From Trichomonas vaginalis G3 (taxonomy: Eukaryota > Parabasalia > Trichomonadida > Trichomonadidae): a stretch of 64,000 nt of DNA. Under the pieces are notes generated by a model. That model saw only the letters and a list, made by a program, of their open reading frames with translations, was not told the origin of the DNA and searched no databases. The stretch is taken from the NCBI RefSeq assembly GCF_026262505.1, contig NC_067203.1, forward strand, positions 3,472,001 to 3,536,000, written 5' to 3'. Shown in pieces: positions 19,441 through 27,789 of the stretch. Numbering within the stretch: position 1 is the first letter of the stretch; each line of letters begins with the position of its first letter. A program made the translations under genes and the position numbers.

Positions 19441-19441
19441 A

Positions 19442-19458
19442 TTTTTACATATAGTAAA
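19442..19458 (+). promoter_or_regulatory. Maverick promoter box before 19459 gene
   Basis: TTTTTA, 11 nt, ATG at 19459. Confidence 0.45.
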
Positions 19459-19701
19459 ATGGGTTTCTTCAGTAAGATAGGAAACTTCTTTCGAAATGTT
19501 GGAAGAGGTATATGGAATGGAATAAAATCTGTCGGAAGAGGAGTATGGAACGGTGTCAAAAATATTGGTAAAAGAGTAGGTCAGTTCGTTGGTATTATAC
19601 CTAAAGACCCTGAACCAGAAGAACAAGCTCCTGTTATACAACAGCCTGAACCTGCACCACAGTCTAGTTGGCAACCAAATCCAACACCTCAACCGTATTA
19701 A
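19459..19701 (+). CDS. Amphipathic, pVI-like minor virion protein candidate
   Basis: 80 residues. The first half is an amphipathic helix with regular G-x-x-x and aromatic-basic spacing (MGFFSKIGNFFRNVGRGIWN, then GIKSVGRGVWNGVKNIGKRV), and the second half is acidic and Pro/Gln-rich (PEPEEQAPV...PTPQPY). Amphipathic N-terminal helices of this kind are found in membrane-lytic minor capsid proteins such as adenovirus pVI. The similarity is by character only. Comparable proteins are encoded at 22920-23348 and 24211-24615. Confidence 0.5.
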   Translation: MGFFSKIGNFFRNVGRGIWNGIKSVGRGVWNGVKNIGKRVGQFVGIIPKDPEPEEQAPVIQQPEPAPQSSWQPNPTPQPY

Positions 19702-19705
19702 AAAA

Positions 19706-20552
19706 TTATATTTTTACCGTTCGATAGTAGTTGTATATGAAACTAAGTTCTAAGTAAAACGCATGGTATAATGGAATTATTCTTTTTCTTCCATCTGTAG
19801 TAAACCATACTTGAAAGTCTGAAATACTTCCACTTGGTGGTTCGTATAACTTTGTAGGTTTTTCGTAAAAGTCATTTGCCAAGCATAAGAAAGAGTTTTG
19901 GGCGCCAGAAAATGAAGCATGAACAATAATAGCAGCTGGGTCGAAAACATTTTCATATGTTCCATTAGGGTTTTCGACTTCATAAAAGTCTGGGTGTACT
20001 GGATATGCTGCAGGCTGATTTAACATCCTCATAAATCTATACCATGCCAAGTTGTTATATTTTGTAGAAATATAAACGTTTTCTCCAAGGTCTTCTATTC
20101 TATTGATTTTAACAGTTGCATTTTTCCTGTCATAAATAATATCGAGATGGTATTCTCCCTCGTCAATGTTATACTGTTTTGCATATTCGATATAGATATC
20201 GTTTATTTTTTCTTGAAAAGCTTGAAGAGTTGTTTCTAAGTTTACAAGCAAACTAACTTGTAAAAGTTTTCCCTGTTCAAATTTCTCATACATACGTTTT
20301 TCTTTGTTATAGTATCGAACTTCAAAACGACCGTAAATGGGAAACCATGTATGGCTTCTGAAATGAACTTCATTCTACGAAAGCCAATAGCTTTTGTGAC
20401 AGATGGGTCTCTTAGCCATCTTAATGGGGAGTCAAAACGATAGCCTTCATGCTTTACGGTCTCTGTCTCAAACTTTTGACGACATTAGTAAAAAGTTCAT
20501 CTAATGGTTTAGTTGTAGCAACTCTTGAATTTTCTTTTTCTATTGGAAGCAT
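19706..20552 (-). pseudogene. Unrecognised Maverick B gene, possible minor capsid protein, broken copy
   Basis: The minus-strand locus begins at an ATG at 20552 (MLPIEKENSRVATTKPLDE) under a shared divergent promoter and ends with a long open part of about 195 codons. The latter is rich in Tyr, Phe and Asn and has beta-like spacing (YHLDIIYDRKNATVKI, VYISTKYNNLAWYRFMRML, QVWFTTDGRKRIIPL). It may be a jelly-roll minor capsid or attachment protein, but this is an inference from composition and its place next to the fibre gene. It looks broken about once or twice. Confidence 0.45.
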
Positions 20553-20570
20553 ATTTTATCTAGAATAAAA
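20553..20570. promoter_or_regulatory. Near-palindromic divergent promoter, 18 bp
   Basis: Only 18 bp, ATTTTATCTAGAATAAAA, separate the ATGs of two divergent genes (20552 minus and 20571 plus). Each strand offers its own TTTTA/TTTTTA box 12-13 nt from its ATG, and the sequence is nearly its own reverse complement with CTAG at the centre. Confidence 0.6.
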
Positions 20571-21979
20571 ATGTCGAAAGATATTGCTTCCATGAGAGAA
20601 ATACAACACAACCGACAACTCATTATGCAAGCTCTAAATAAGAACACAACAAACTTTTCAAACTATTCTAAGATATCTGAGTCATTGAAAGAAGGAAACT
20701 TAAAACTGACATTAAACCCAATGACAGATGAGTTTCTATTTCAAGACAAGAAGAACAATACTGTCTGTATAAATCCAACAAAAGGAACTTTAAACGAGAA
20801 ACTATAAATGAACTTCTTTTGAAAGCAGATGTTGACAACAAAGCTGACAAAGAATATGTAGACGATGCAATAGCAAAAGAAGAAGAAAGAGCTAACAATG
20901 CTTATGCAACAAAAGAACATACTCATCCTGAACTAGCAGACAAAACATATGTTGACAATAAAATGTCAAGTGAAGTGACGAGAGCTGAAAACGAATATTC
21001 TAAAAAGACTCATACACATTCTATATCTGAAATAACAGACTTAAACGTTAGCCTTGAAAAGAAAGCGGATAAGGAATGTGTGGCTAGTAAATTAGAGAAG
21101 AAAGCAGATAAGGAATATGTGGATGAAAAAGATAATGAAATTATAGAAAGGGCTGAATGGTATCATGAATGGACATCGAAGATTTTAAAAACTAAAGCTG
21201 ATACAGGATGGGTTTCAGGATGTTTAGACCTTAAAGCAGATAAAACTTATGTTAACGATGAGTTAGAGAAGAAAGCAGACAAGACTCATACACATACAAG
21301 TTTTACAACTGTTGCTATAGAAAGTATTGAAGGAACGGTTGAAGAAACTGGTGGGGATGCATTATATTGTAAACCTCCTAACTTTCCACAAGGTTTAACA
21401 TCGGATGACGACATAACGACGATGAGAAACATTAGATGTAAAGATGTTTATGTCATGAAGGATGAACATAATATTAAATTCACTGCTCAAGATTTATATG
21501 ACAAGAAAGCAGACAAAACAGAGCTTCAAACATTAAAGACAGAAATACTTCAAACATTATATCCTATAGGCTCTATTTATACGTCAATGAACTCTACCAG
21601 ACCAGAAGTAGTACTTGGTTTTGGAACTTGGACTCAAATAGTCGACAGGTTTTTGTATTGTGCAAACTCTTCAAAGGAAACAGGTGGAAGTAAAACGATT
21701 TCAGGTGAAAATTTACCTGCACACAGTCACTACATAGATTTAAGTACATCTCAAGCAGGTTTGCATAGGCATAAATATTGGGGTTGGTCAGCAATGACAA
21801 AAGGTAAAGGATATGATGTTAAAGACGACGTTAAGTTTGCTATAAATGGTTACTGGGATGACACTTGGGGAGAAGGAGACCATACACATCGCGTTTCAGG
21901 ATATACGCAAACAACGGGACAAAGTAAAGAATACATGCCACCTTACATGACAGTTTACGCATGGTATAGAAATGCTTAG
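20571..21979 (+). pseudogene. Fibre protein with coiled-coil shaft and phage tail-collar-like tip
   Basis: The locus encodes a trimeric-fibre-like protein. A short N-terminal part is followed by many copies of a KADKxYVDxxL/EKKADK repeat, typical of triple coiled-coil or beta-helix shafts in phage fibres and trimeric adhesins, with interspersed HTHxxxxI linkers. The C-terminal domain has the tail-collar signature: YPIGSIYTSMNSTRPEVVLG, FGTWTQIVDRFLYC, GGSKTISGENLPAHSH and EYMPPYMTVYAWYR. The product would be the particle's attachment spike. It is related to the fibre of element D (60485-63491) mainly in the tip. It looks broken about once. Confidence 0.8.
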
Positions 21980-22862
21980 TCGTCATTTTCAACTTCTTTA
22001 GCATATTCGTCAGGAGTTGTCTTATATTTGTTAGGAACTGTCTTTGAAAGTATACCACCTTGAACTTTGACAAGTTTGAAACGAGGTCTGACAATAGTAG
22101 TTTTATCTTCTGCTTGCAGTGTGTACATTTTGCCATGTTTGCCTAAAACTTCATAATATTCTCTTGTATACTTTCTTCTATTTTTACGAACACGAATGTG
22201 AGTACCTGTCGGGTTCCCATTGTTGTCATAGTCAATAGTATTTTCATATGGGTCGCGTTTAGGTATTTCTATTTTTACTTTGTCACCTTTCTGAAGTTTG
22301 AAGCCCGGCATTCTTTCTTGTTTGTCTCTTTTGACTAAATTATTAAATATATAGTCTTTCTCTAAGTCAGGGTTGTTTTTTCATTTCTTCGGGGGAGTGG
22401 TTTCCCAAACCTTTTTGTTTACGGCTATTGTAAATATTTAAAACTTGTCTCATCTTTGCCATGGAGAAGTGTCTATATTTGTCGTCATATGACATTTCAT
22501 TTGCTTCACCACCTTGTGGTTGGTTTAAGTCTCTTAACATTTTTATACAACCGTCAATGACACCAAGAGCAGAATGGTTTTGGTCGACAATGAAATATTG
22601 GTTTACATTTTTTGAACGCAGATAGTTTTTTACATCATCTGATTTGAAAGAACTTTCACAGTCAGATGTCATTTTTTGGATGGTATTTGTCAACGAATAT
22701 TGTCAAAGCAGTTTTCACATCTAAAATATTTTTGGACCATAATGGTATGGCTTCACAGTATCTTGTGTTTTGACCGACAAATATTAGCCAGTATGGTGGT
22801 CCATCTGTTCTAACTCTCGGAATGTTTCCAAGATATCCATAAACCAAGCATTTGGTGTTGAA
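21976..22862 (-). pseudogene. Retroviral-type (RVE) integrase of Maverick B, broken copy
   Basis: The locus encodes the Maverick integrase: a core with TDGPPYWLIFVGQNTRYCEAIP, typical of the first catalytic block, and FIVDQNHSALGVIDGC..RDLNQ in the third block, followed by a C-terminal SH3/chromo-like beta-barrel (KLQKGDKVKIEIPKRDP...GTHIRVRKNRRKYTREYYEVL). It inserts element DNA and defines the Maverick class together with the capsid and ATPase genes. It is convergent with the fibre gene, overlapping its end by 4 bp, the same order as in element D. It looks broken two to three times. Confidence 0.75.
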
Positions 22863-22919
22863 CTAAAGATTTTTACCATGAGTGCTTTCTTTGTCGCTTT
22901 AGAAACATAGGGTCCTTGT

Positions 22920-23348
22920 TTGGATTCGTCATTTTTATCCTATAAGAAAGGGTTTATTTGGCGCATTAGCAGGAGTTGCATCCAGATTTTTGCCCGCAGT
23001 GGGAACATAGCCAGAGGTGTATTTGGAGTTGGAAGGAAGATTTTGAGTACATTAGGTATACTTAAAGAGAAAGCACAACCTATTATACAAACTGTACAGA
23101 AAGGTTGGGATGTAGCACGAGATGCAACAAATCTTATTCCAATCCTGAAAACAAGAGGAAAAGTTCAAGGATGGATGGACAATGTAGGAAGACAAGCAGG
23201 AAACTATTATAACAAAGCAAATGACTACTATAACCAAGCAGGACACTATATGGACCAAGGTGAAAGATTCTTTAACAGAGGATATAACCATGCACAACAA
23301 TGGGTAAACAATAACCAACCTCAACCGCCTCAAACGTGGGGAATGTAA
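22920..23348 (+). CDS. Amphipathic, pVI-like protein of Maverick B
   Basis: The open frame covers 142 codons but the natural start is not certain; a TTTTTA box lies inside its first 15 codons. The protein has a helical N-terminal half with Gly and basic residues (GVFGVGRKILSTLGILKEKA), a central HEAT-free helix rich in Gln and Asp, and a repeated NxAGxYYNKANDYYNQAGHYM segment, then an Asn/Gln/Pro end. This character, like that of 19459-19701, suits a minor virion protein that contacts membrane or core. Function is not established. Confidence 0.5.
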   Translation: MDSSFLSYKKGFIWRISRSCIQIFARSGNIARGVFGVGRKILSTLGILKEKAQPIIQTVQKGWDVARDATNLIPILKTRGKVQGWMDNVGRQAGNYYNKANDYYNQAGHYMDQGERFFNRGYNHAQQWVNNNQPQPPQTWGM

Positions 23349-23367
23349 AGTTTTTTACTGAGATGAA

Positions 23368-23520
23368 ATGAACAATACAGCATTGAGACAAATGGGTTCA
23401 AGATGGATTTGTCGGCTTCCAGCAGTTACACAACGTGTTTGTCAAGTTCTTCCTATACCTCAGGAAGTTTTAGACCGACTTAAAAAACAACAACAACCAG
23501 TTGAAAACAAACCAAACTAA
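23368..23520 (+). CDS. Short Maverick protein of 50 residues
   Basis: MNNTALRQMGSRWICRLPAV... ending QQQPVENKPN. It starts 10 nt after a TTTTTA box and is followed by another copy of the same box. Basic, with two cysteines and a Gln/Pro-rich end. No family recognised. Confidence 0.5.
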   Translation: MNNTALRQMGSRWICRLPAVTQRVCQVLPIPQEVLDRLKKQQQPVENKPN

Positions 23521-23523
23521 AAT

Positions 23524-23543
23524 TTTTTACTGAGATGAAATGA
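23524..23543 (+). promoter_or_regulatory. Orphan Maverick promoter box with ATG at the C junction
   Basis: TTTTTACTGAGATGAAATG is repeated here word for word from 23351-23370. Its ATG (23541) is followed by only eight further bases before the terminus of element C, so C seems to have inserted into the start of a B gene. Confidence 0.55.
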
Positions 23544-23551
23544 CCGAAGAA

Positions 23552-23720
23552 AGTTAGTATACCTAAGTCGTGTACAGAGGCACTGCGCGCCTCCATACAC
23601 CACTTAGCTGTTTTGACACTTTACAAAACCGTTAACGTATATTTTACAACACAAACGACAACACTAACTTAACCTTAAATATTTACAAACCCGCCAACCA
23701 CTTCACCTCACTAATGTAAA
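23552..23720. repeat. Terminal repeat of Maverick C
   Basis: Shares AGTTAGTAT at the tip, GGCACTGCGCGCCTCCATAC, CACTTTACAAAACCG and GTATATTTTACAACACAA with the left end of element D, and the first blocks with the right end of A. Confidence 0.75.
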
Positions 23721-23732
23721 AAATAAACGTTC

Positions 23733-24053
23733 TCACTTACAAAAGTATTGCAACTCCTCCCATTGCTGTGCTTCATATAACAGCTCATAATCTTCTGACT
23801 CACTTTCTTCTTCATATAGGTCAAAATCACTGTCATAATGAATGTTAGTAAGTTTTGACAAAGCTAATGAAACACGTTTACCGTTTGTATCGTATGCTTG
23901 TATAAACTTTCCATTCTTCATTCCTTCATAAACACTCAAACTAACTTTACCCTTTCTCCCTCGTATCTGATAGAATGTATTTTCACGAGGAACGAAGAAC
24001 AAATTCTTGAACTCATGACCGTTGTAGTTTGTTATCTCAATAGTTTTCGTCAT
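23733..24053 (-). CDS. Small Maverick protein, HxFKxLFFxP family
   Basis: 106 residues, MTKTIEITNYNGHEF..., related to 2484-2768 of element A. Shared features are H-E-F-K-N-L-F-F-V-P, F-Y-Q-I-R, a mid-domain VSLSVYEGMKNGKF, and a strongly acidic C-terminal third (YEEESESEDYELLYEAQQWEE). It is the first gene inside the terminal repeat, read toward the end. Function unknown; the acidic tail could mimic DNA or contact a basic core protein. Confidence 0.65.
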   Translation of the reverse strand: MTKTIEITNYNGHEFKNLFFVPRENTFYQIRGRKGKVSLSVYEGMKNGKFIQAYDTNGKRVSLALSKLTNIHYDSDFDLYEEESESEDYELLYEAQQWEELQYFCK

Positions 24054-24114
24054 TTACATAAAAATAAACGTTCTCGCTAAATAATAAAATAAACTTAAAA
24101 ATAAACGTTGTCAG

Positions 24115-24199
24115 AGGTGAAAAAATAAATTTAGGTGAAGTGGTGAAATCTCACCTCTTTTTTCACCCTAGCCGCAAAGCGGCTCTGACCCTTTGGGTC
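24115..24199. repeat. GGTGA-type half-site cassette with two triloop hairpins
   Basis: The junction corresponds to 2337-2384 in A (inverted). The palindrome is present with one mismatch (GGTGAAATCTCACC), with flanking TTAGGTGA and TTTCACCC half-sites. Relative to A, two hairpins, GCCGC-AAA-GCGGC (24171-24183) and GACCC-TTT-GGGTC (24187-24199), are added between the array and the shared GTTGAATTCATT flank. Confidence 0.7.
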
Positions 24200-24210
24200 T
24201 GTTGAATTCA

Positions 24211-24615
24211 TTACTTTATAACTCTCTTCCTTGGTTTCTTTTTAGTTGCTTTCTTCACGTCTGTCTCCAGCTTAACTGTCTTTCTTCTTCGTCCGTAATG
24301 ATACCAGTTACTTCCACCAGTCAATGGGTCAAATGGTCTTTCGTAAGGGTTTCCATACATTCCATAGGGACCATACGGAAGAACTACTGTTGGAGAAGAA
24401 ACATTTTCTTTAGTTCCATCGACTCTATTTAAATGCATTGTTTCACCTTTCATCTGGTCATTAAAGTCTTTTGCATGTTTTGCAAACTCATCGTCCTTTC
24501 CTAAAGCATTTTCTGACTCAGTCGCAACCAAATTGGATGCTTTATTTATGAGCCCTATTTTATTTAATCTTAACTTCTTTGCAACCCAGCCTCCAATCTT
24601 TCCCTTTATTTGCAT
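24211..24615 (-). CDS. pVI-like basic minor virion protein candidate
   Basis: 134 residues. The N-terminus is helical and basic (MQIKGKIGGWVAKKLRLNKI), the middle contains YGPYGMYGNPYERPFDPLTGG, and the end is strongly basic (GRRRKTVKLETDVKKATKKKPRKR). The mix of an amphipathic start, Gly/Tyr-rich middle and Lys/Arg tail suits a cement or core protein. It replaces the coiled-coil gene found at the same junction in A and D. No family is recognised. Confidence 0.55.
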   Translation of the reverse strand: MQIKGKIGGWVAKKLRLNKIGLINKASNLVATESENALGKDDEFAKHAKDFNDQMKGETMHLNRVDGTKENVSSPTVVLPYGPYGMYGNPYERPFDPLTGGSNWYHYGRRRKTVKLETDVKKATKKKPRKRVIK

Positions 24616-24650
24616 CTAATGTCTTCGAAACCTTCCTCCACTCATTTTAT

Positions 24651-24734
24651 TTACTGCGTCATAAGCCCAAGTGCTTTTGCTCCAAATGCTAATGCTTTTG
24701 TTCCCATTGCGCCTAAAGCTGCCCAAGCTACCAT
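24651..24734 (-). CDS. Tiny hydrophobic Maverick peptide
   Basis: 27 residues, MVAWAALGAMGTKALAFGAK..., mostly Ala, Gly and Leu with two lysines, predicting an amphipathic or membrane helix. Its ATG overlaps the stop region of the upstream gene (24735-24920), suggesting coupled expression. It might also be an exon-like lead of the pVI-like gene. Confidence 0.35.
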   Translation of the reverse strand: MVAWAALGAMGTKALAFGAKALGLMTQ

Positions 24735-24920
24735 TTACACCATATTAAAATCATCTCTCTTCAATATTATCTCATAAAAGTTCTCTTTACTGGAGAAAGT
24801 CAATGAAACATAAACATTCTCATTCATAAACTTCTTTCTTATCTCATCTATACGCTTCAAAATGTCTGAACAATTGCTAACATCTTCTACAACAGTTATT
24901 TCATCATGAATGACCTTCAA
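24735..24920 (-). CDS. Hypothetical small Maverick protein
   Basis: 61 residues, MKVIHDEITVVEDVSNCSD..., ending KENFYEIILKRDDFNMV. It has a helix-strand-strand pattern with a probable helix at IDEIRKKFMNE. No signal peptide or motif. It lies between the minor capsid locus and the tiny hydrophobic peptide, same strand, with 13 bp to the next gene. Confidence 0.5.
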   Translation of the reverse strand: MKVIHDEITVVEDVSNCSDILKRIDEIRKKFMNENVYVSLTFSSKENFYEIILKRDDFNMV

Positions 24921-24933
24921 GAAACAAGCTCAT

Positions 24934-25811
24934 TTAATATGCTATTAAAATCATCTCAATAATGAGTCCATCCTTTCCATCTTTAGGTAGCACAACATCT
25001 TTCATTGAAGAAGGTTCGACAAGTCTTATGTTAAACTTACTGACAAAGTTTGTTATACTATAATGCTTCGGCGGCGAATACATGTAGTTTGAAAGACATA
25101 ATATAGATTCTTCAGCAAATTCACTTATACTGGATTTTATAACAATGTTCTCACGAGACCAAATACCACCAATTGACAATCTTGTAAGCAATCCTGCTGA
25201 ACCTTCTACTGTAAACGTCGATGGTAACATTCCACGAAGGTCATCTATTGACATCGTTGAGTCACTGATTTAAATATTTTCTTAAAGCAATCGTCATTAT
25301 CTAACCATGCAATAGCTTTGAAGTTTTCATTCGAATATACATCTGCTTCATTAAATGTAAAACCTGACTTCTTTGCAGAGACGACTTTAAAATCTATTGA
25401 GTTTGTTTCAAAATTATATGCTATGGTAACTTCTGAAGGTAATGGTGTCCTTCCGCAGTCAGTTGTTCTCTCACTACCGTTTGAAGCTTTGTGTTAAAAA
25501 CTTTCATGTCATCTCCTGTGTCTAGGTTCACATACACAGCAAGGAAAACTATCTTGCTTCTTTGTTTCATCATTATACCTCAAAACATTAAAGTTCTTCA
25601 ATAATATTGTTCTTCCTGCTGGAATACTTCGAACTTGTCTTATTTCAATAGCTTTCTCACCTCCTACATACTCTACCCAGTGTCTTGGATATTCATAAGT
25701 ATACTGACTTTCTTGAATTTTGGTTGGTTTCATCATAACGTGTTCATAGTATATCTTTATACTCTTGTCAGTTAGACTCGGTGCTATGTTCTGAATATTT
25801 CTGACTTGCAT
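24934..25811 (-). pseudogene. Minor capsid (penton-like) locus of Maverick C, broken copy
   Basis: The locus begins at the ATG at 25811 (MQVRNIQNIAPSLTDKSIKI) under a divergent promoter and ends at 24934. Its products are beta-rich (YEHVMMKPTKI, YTYEYPRHWVEYVGG, IPAGRTILLKNF, FTVEGSAGLLTRL, IWSRENIVIKSS), and the locus abuts the packaging ATPase, the usual place for a penton-type single jelly-roll protein. It may be one gene or two adjacent ones; it looks broken about twice. No sequence signature proves the family. Confidence 0.45.
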
Positions 25812-25827
25812 TTTTAATGGAGATAAA
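25812..25827. promoter_or_regulatory. Divergent promoter, 16 bp between two ATGs
   Basis: TTTTAATGGAGATAAA separates the minus-strand ATG at 25811 from the plus-strand ATG at 25828. Each strand reads T-rich box, 11-12 nt, ATG. The whole is CAT-TTTTAATGGAGATAAA-ATG. Confidence 0.6.
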
Positions 25828-26715
25828 ATGAAGCATTTAATACATGACGTAGATGAAGACATGAATGAAACTACAGACAAACTTAACTCTTCTCTCATTC
25901 TTCCTTTCAGTAAGGACTATGAGTTCTGTTCAAATGGTGTTTATTTCTATTGTGGAAAGATGGGGTCAGGTAAGACATTTAACCTCATTCGTCATATACT
26001 CATAACAGAGCGTTTAGGTCAAGATTCATATTATGACCAAATCATTATATCAGCAACTTCAGACTCTATGGACTCAACAGCGAAAACATTTATGTCAAAA
26101 GTTCAAGCCTCTGTCGTTAAAGTTCCAGATAGCGAACTCATTGAATTTCTTCAACGTTACATTCGACGTAAGAGAAAATATTATGCCATTGTTGAATTTA
26201 TACAGTCAGGAATGCAAAAGACTTCAGAAGAGATGGAAAGAATTATTGACAAACACCACTTACGTCAATACTCAGGAGTTTACGATATGAAACGACTGAC
26301 AAACTACATTCTATCAAAACTTTCAAAATACCCCTTCAAAAAATATCCATCAAACACTTTATTAGTTTGTGACGACTTCGCCGGAAAAGGTTTAGTGTCA
26401 AAACCAGACTCACCATTAGCTAACATCATTACTAAAGTCAGACATTACCATTTAACTGTAGCAATACTTATGCAAACATGGAGGTTTTTAGCTTTAAACA
26501 TAAAACGTCTCATAACTGACTTCGTTATCTTTCAAGGTTTCTCACGTTATGATATTGAACTCATTTGGAAACAGTCAGGTATAACATTACCTTTTGAAGA
26601 AATTTGGGAAGCATATAAGTCTCTCATCTCTCCTCGTTCATACCTTGAGATTCATATCATGACTAATACCATTAAAGTCAAAAATATTCCATGGGAACGA
26701 CCAACATTGTTTTAA
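25828..26715 (+). CDS. A32/FtsK-HerA-type packaging ATPase of Maverick C
   Basis: 295 residues, open throughout. Walker A is CGKMGSGKTF (about residues 45-55), Walker B is NTLLVCDDFAGKGL (about 185), followed by the sensor region TKVRHYHLTVAILMQTWRFL, all in the order expected for the A32-like genome-packaging ATPase family of Polintons and large DNA viruses. It would drive DNA into the particle. The homologue in element B (32411-33290) aligns across both motifs. It starts next to the minor capsid locus, a classic morphogenesis pair, and its 3' end overlaps the next minus-strand gene by 4 bp. Confidence 0.9.
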   Translation: MKHLIHDVDEDMNETTDKLNSSLILPFSKDYEFCSNGVYFYCGKMGSGKTFNLIRHILITERLGQDSYYDQIIISATSDSMDSTAKTFMSKVQASVVKVPDSELIEFLQRYIRRKRKYYAIVEFIQSGMQKTSEEMERIIDKHHLRQYSGVYDMKRLTNYILSKLSKYPFKKYPSNTLLVCDDFAGKGLVSKPDSPLANIITKVRHYHLTVAILMQTWRFLALNIKRLITDFVIFQGFSRYDIELIWKQSGITLPFEEIWEAYKSLISPRSYLEIHIMTNTIKVKNIPWERPTLF

Positions 26716-27104
26716 AGTTTAACCTTCAATTGACTGATGGTAAACAAATTCCATGCATCTCTGTCGCCATTTCTGTTAATATTTTTGCTGTCATTCATAT
26801 CATCCACTTCCCCATCCGTTAGCTTTTGAGGATATGCGTTAGAATAGCTGTTCTTAAATGAAGGCTTTTCACCTTTGAGAGCATAAACTCTATAACTTTC
26901 TGCATACTTTATGTTTGAACCTCCTGAGCCATCATTGACATAAATTTTTATAGGCTTCCACCCTTTGTTCATGTTCCTGCTTCTTCCCTTAGCTCTTTTG
27001 TTCAGTAGTTCTACATCTTTATACACAGCTCCTGTCTCAGTGAATTCAACAATATTTTCATTCGTTAGCTTTACATTCAAACCCTTGTCGAGTATATTGT
27101 TCAT
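26712..27104 (-). CDS. Hypothetical Maverick protein, 130 residues
   Basis: The start at 27104 (MNNILDKGLNVKLTNE) is chosen because it lies 10 nt from a TTTTA box in the short interval shared with the divergent gene at 27139; an ATG nine bases upstream is possible. The protein is hydrophilic and rich in Asn, Lys and Gly (NDGSGGSNIKYAESYRVY) with a basic patch (KRAKGRSRNMNKGWK). Beta-rich with low-complexity loops. No family is recognised. Confidence 0.55.
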   Translation of the reverse strand: MNNILDKGLNVKLTNENIVEFTETGAVYKDVELLNKRAKGRSRNMNKGWKPIKIYVNDGSGGSNIKYAESYRVYALKGEKPSFKNSYSNAYPQKLTDGEVDDMNDSKNINRNGDRDAWNLFTISQLKVKL

Positions 27105-27138
27105 TTCATACATATAAAAGGTTTTTATTCTATATGAA
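27105..27138. promoter_or_regulatory. Divergent Maverick promoter region, 34 bp
   Basis: Contains one T-rich box for each direction: TTTTTATTCTATATGAA before the plus ATG at 27139 (11-nt spacing) and TTTTATATGTATGAA before the minus ATG at 27104 (10-nt spacing). Confidence 0.5.
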
Positions 27139-27753
27139 ATGAGAAGCAAATCCATCTTAGCTGGTGCCGTTAATGTTCCAATTGAACCAACATCAAATGT
27201 TGACTCACGAACGACAAACAATATTGTCATAAAGAACTATAGTTCGGAGTGTTTGAAAGAAAAAGAACCAGAGCTGAAATCCGTGAATTTAAACTCAGCT
27301 TCAAACGCTAACGCTACATCAGATGTTAAGTTAGAGTATCCACCACTGGACCAAATTCTTTCAAGAGAAGCCAACGACAACCCTTACACAAATGTTCAAA
27401 CAAATCCTTCAGATAACGTAGACCATTACCTTCTTCAGTTATACCAAACAATTTTACTCAAAGACGATAAGAAGCTTTTGACAAATCTTATAAGCAAGAA
27501 CCAAATAATTCTAACAAAGGAGGACCTTGAAAATGTTATCTCACGAATAACAGGGAAACAATGTGTCATTGACTATCTCGACCCTGAAATCGAATGCTGT
27601 GGTCAAACTCCACTATTCATGAAAATAGGTAACATCCGCATCATTGAAACACCAGGAACTACAGGAGTTGAGTTTAAGTATAAATATTCGAACGAGTATA
27701 CAAAACTATCTACTTACTATAAGCTTTGTTTGAAATATGTTTTAGTAAATTAA
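27139..27753 (+). CDS. Hypothetical Maverick protein with C-terminal CCG domain
   Basis: 204 residues, open. The N-terminal 80 residues are low-complexity (Asn/Ser/Thr-rich). The C-terminal part has helices (YLLQLYQTILLKDDKKL, ISKNQIILTKEDLENVI) and then DPEIECCGQTPLF..IGNIRII...EFKYKYSNEY..YKLCLKYVL. A domain with the same order (EIEPDIACCGVSYNVIDKIYVM...LNLKYSFPD..ISLKFIC) is encoded at 36284-36860 in element B, so this is a conserved Maverick family. Function is unknown. A triloop hairpin GGGCTC-TTT-GAGCCC follows 12 bp after the stop. Confidence 0.6.
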   Translation: MRSKSILAGAVNVPIEPTSNVDSRTTNNIVIKNYSSECLKEKEPELKSVNLNSASNANATSDVKLEYPPLDQILSREANDNPYTNVQTNPSDNVDHYLLQLYQTILLKDDKKLLTNLISKNQIILTKEDLENVISRITGKQCVIDYLDPEIECCGQTPLFMKIGNIRIIETPGTTGVEFKYKYSNEYTKLSTYYKLCLKYVLVN

Positions 27754-27789
27754 AGCAGTCAGGAGGGCTCTTTGAGCCCATCTTGGCGC

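Noticed and set aside
2928-23556. AACTTT after A and AAAGTT before C as a shared target duplication
   Set aside because: They are reverse complements, not direct copies, and part of them belongs to the common AGTTAGTAT terminus.
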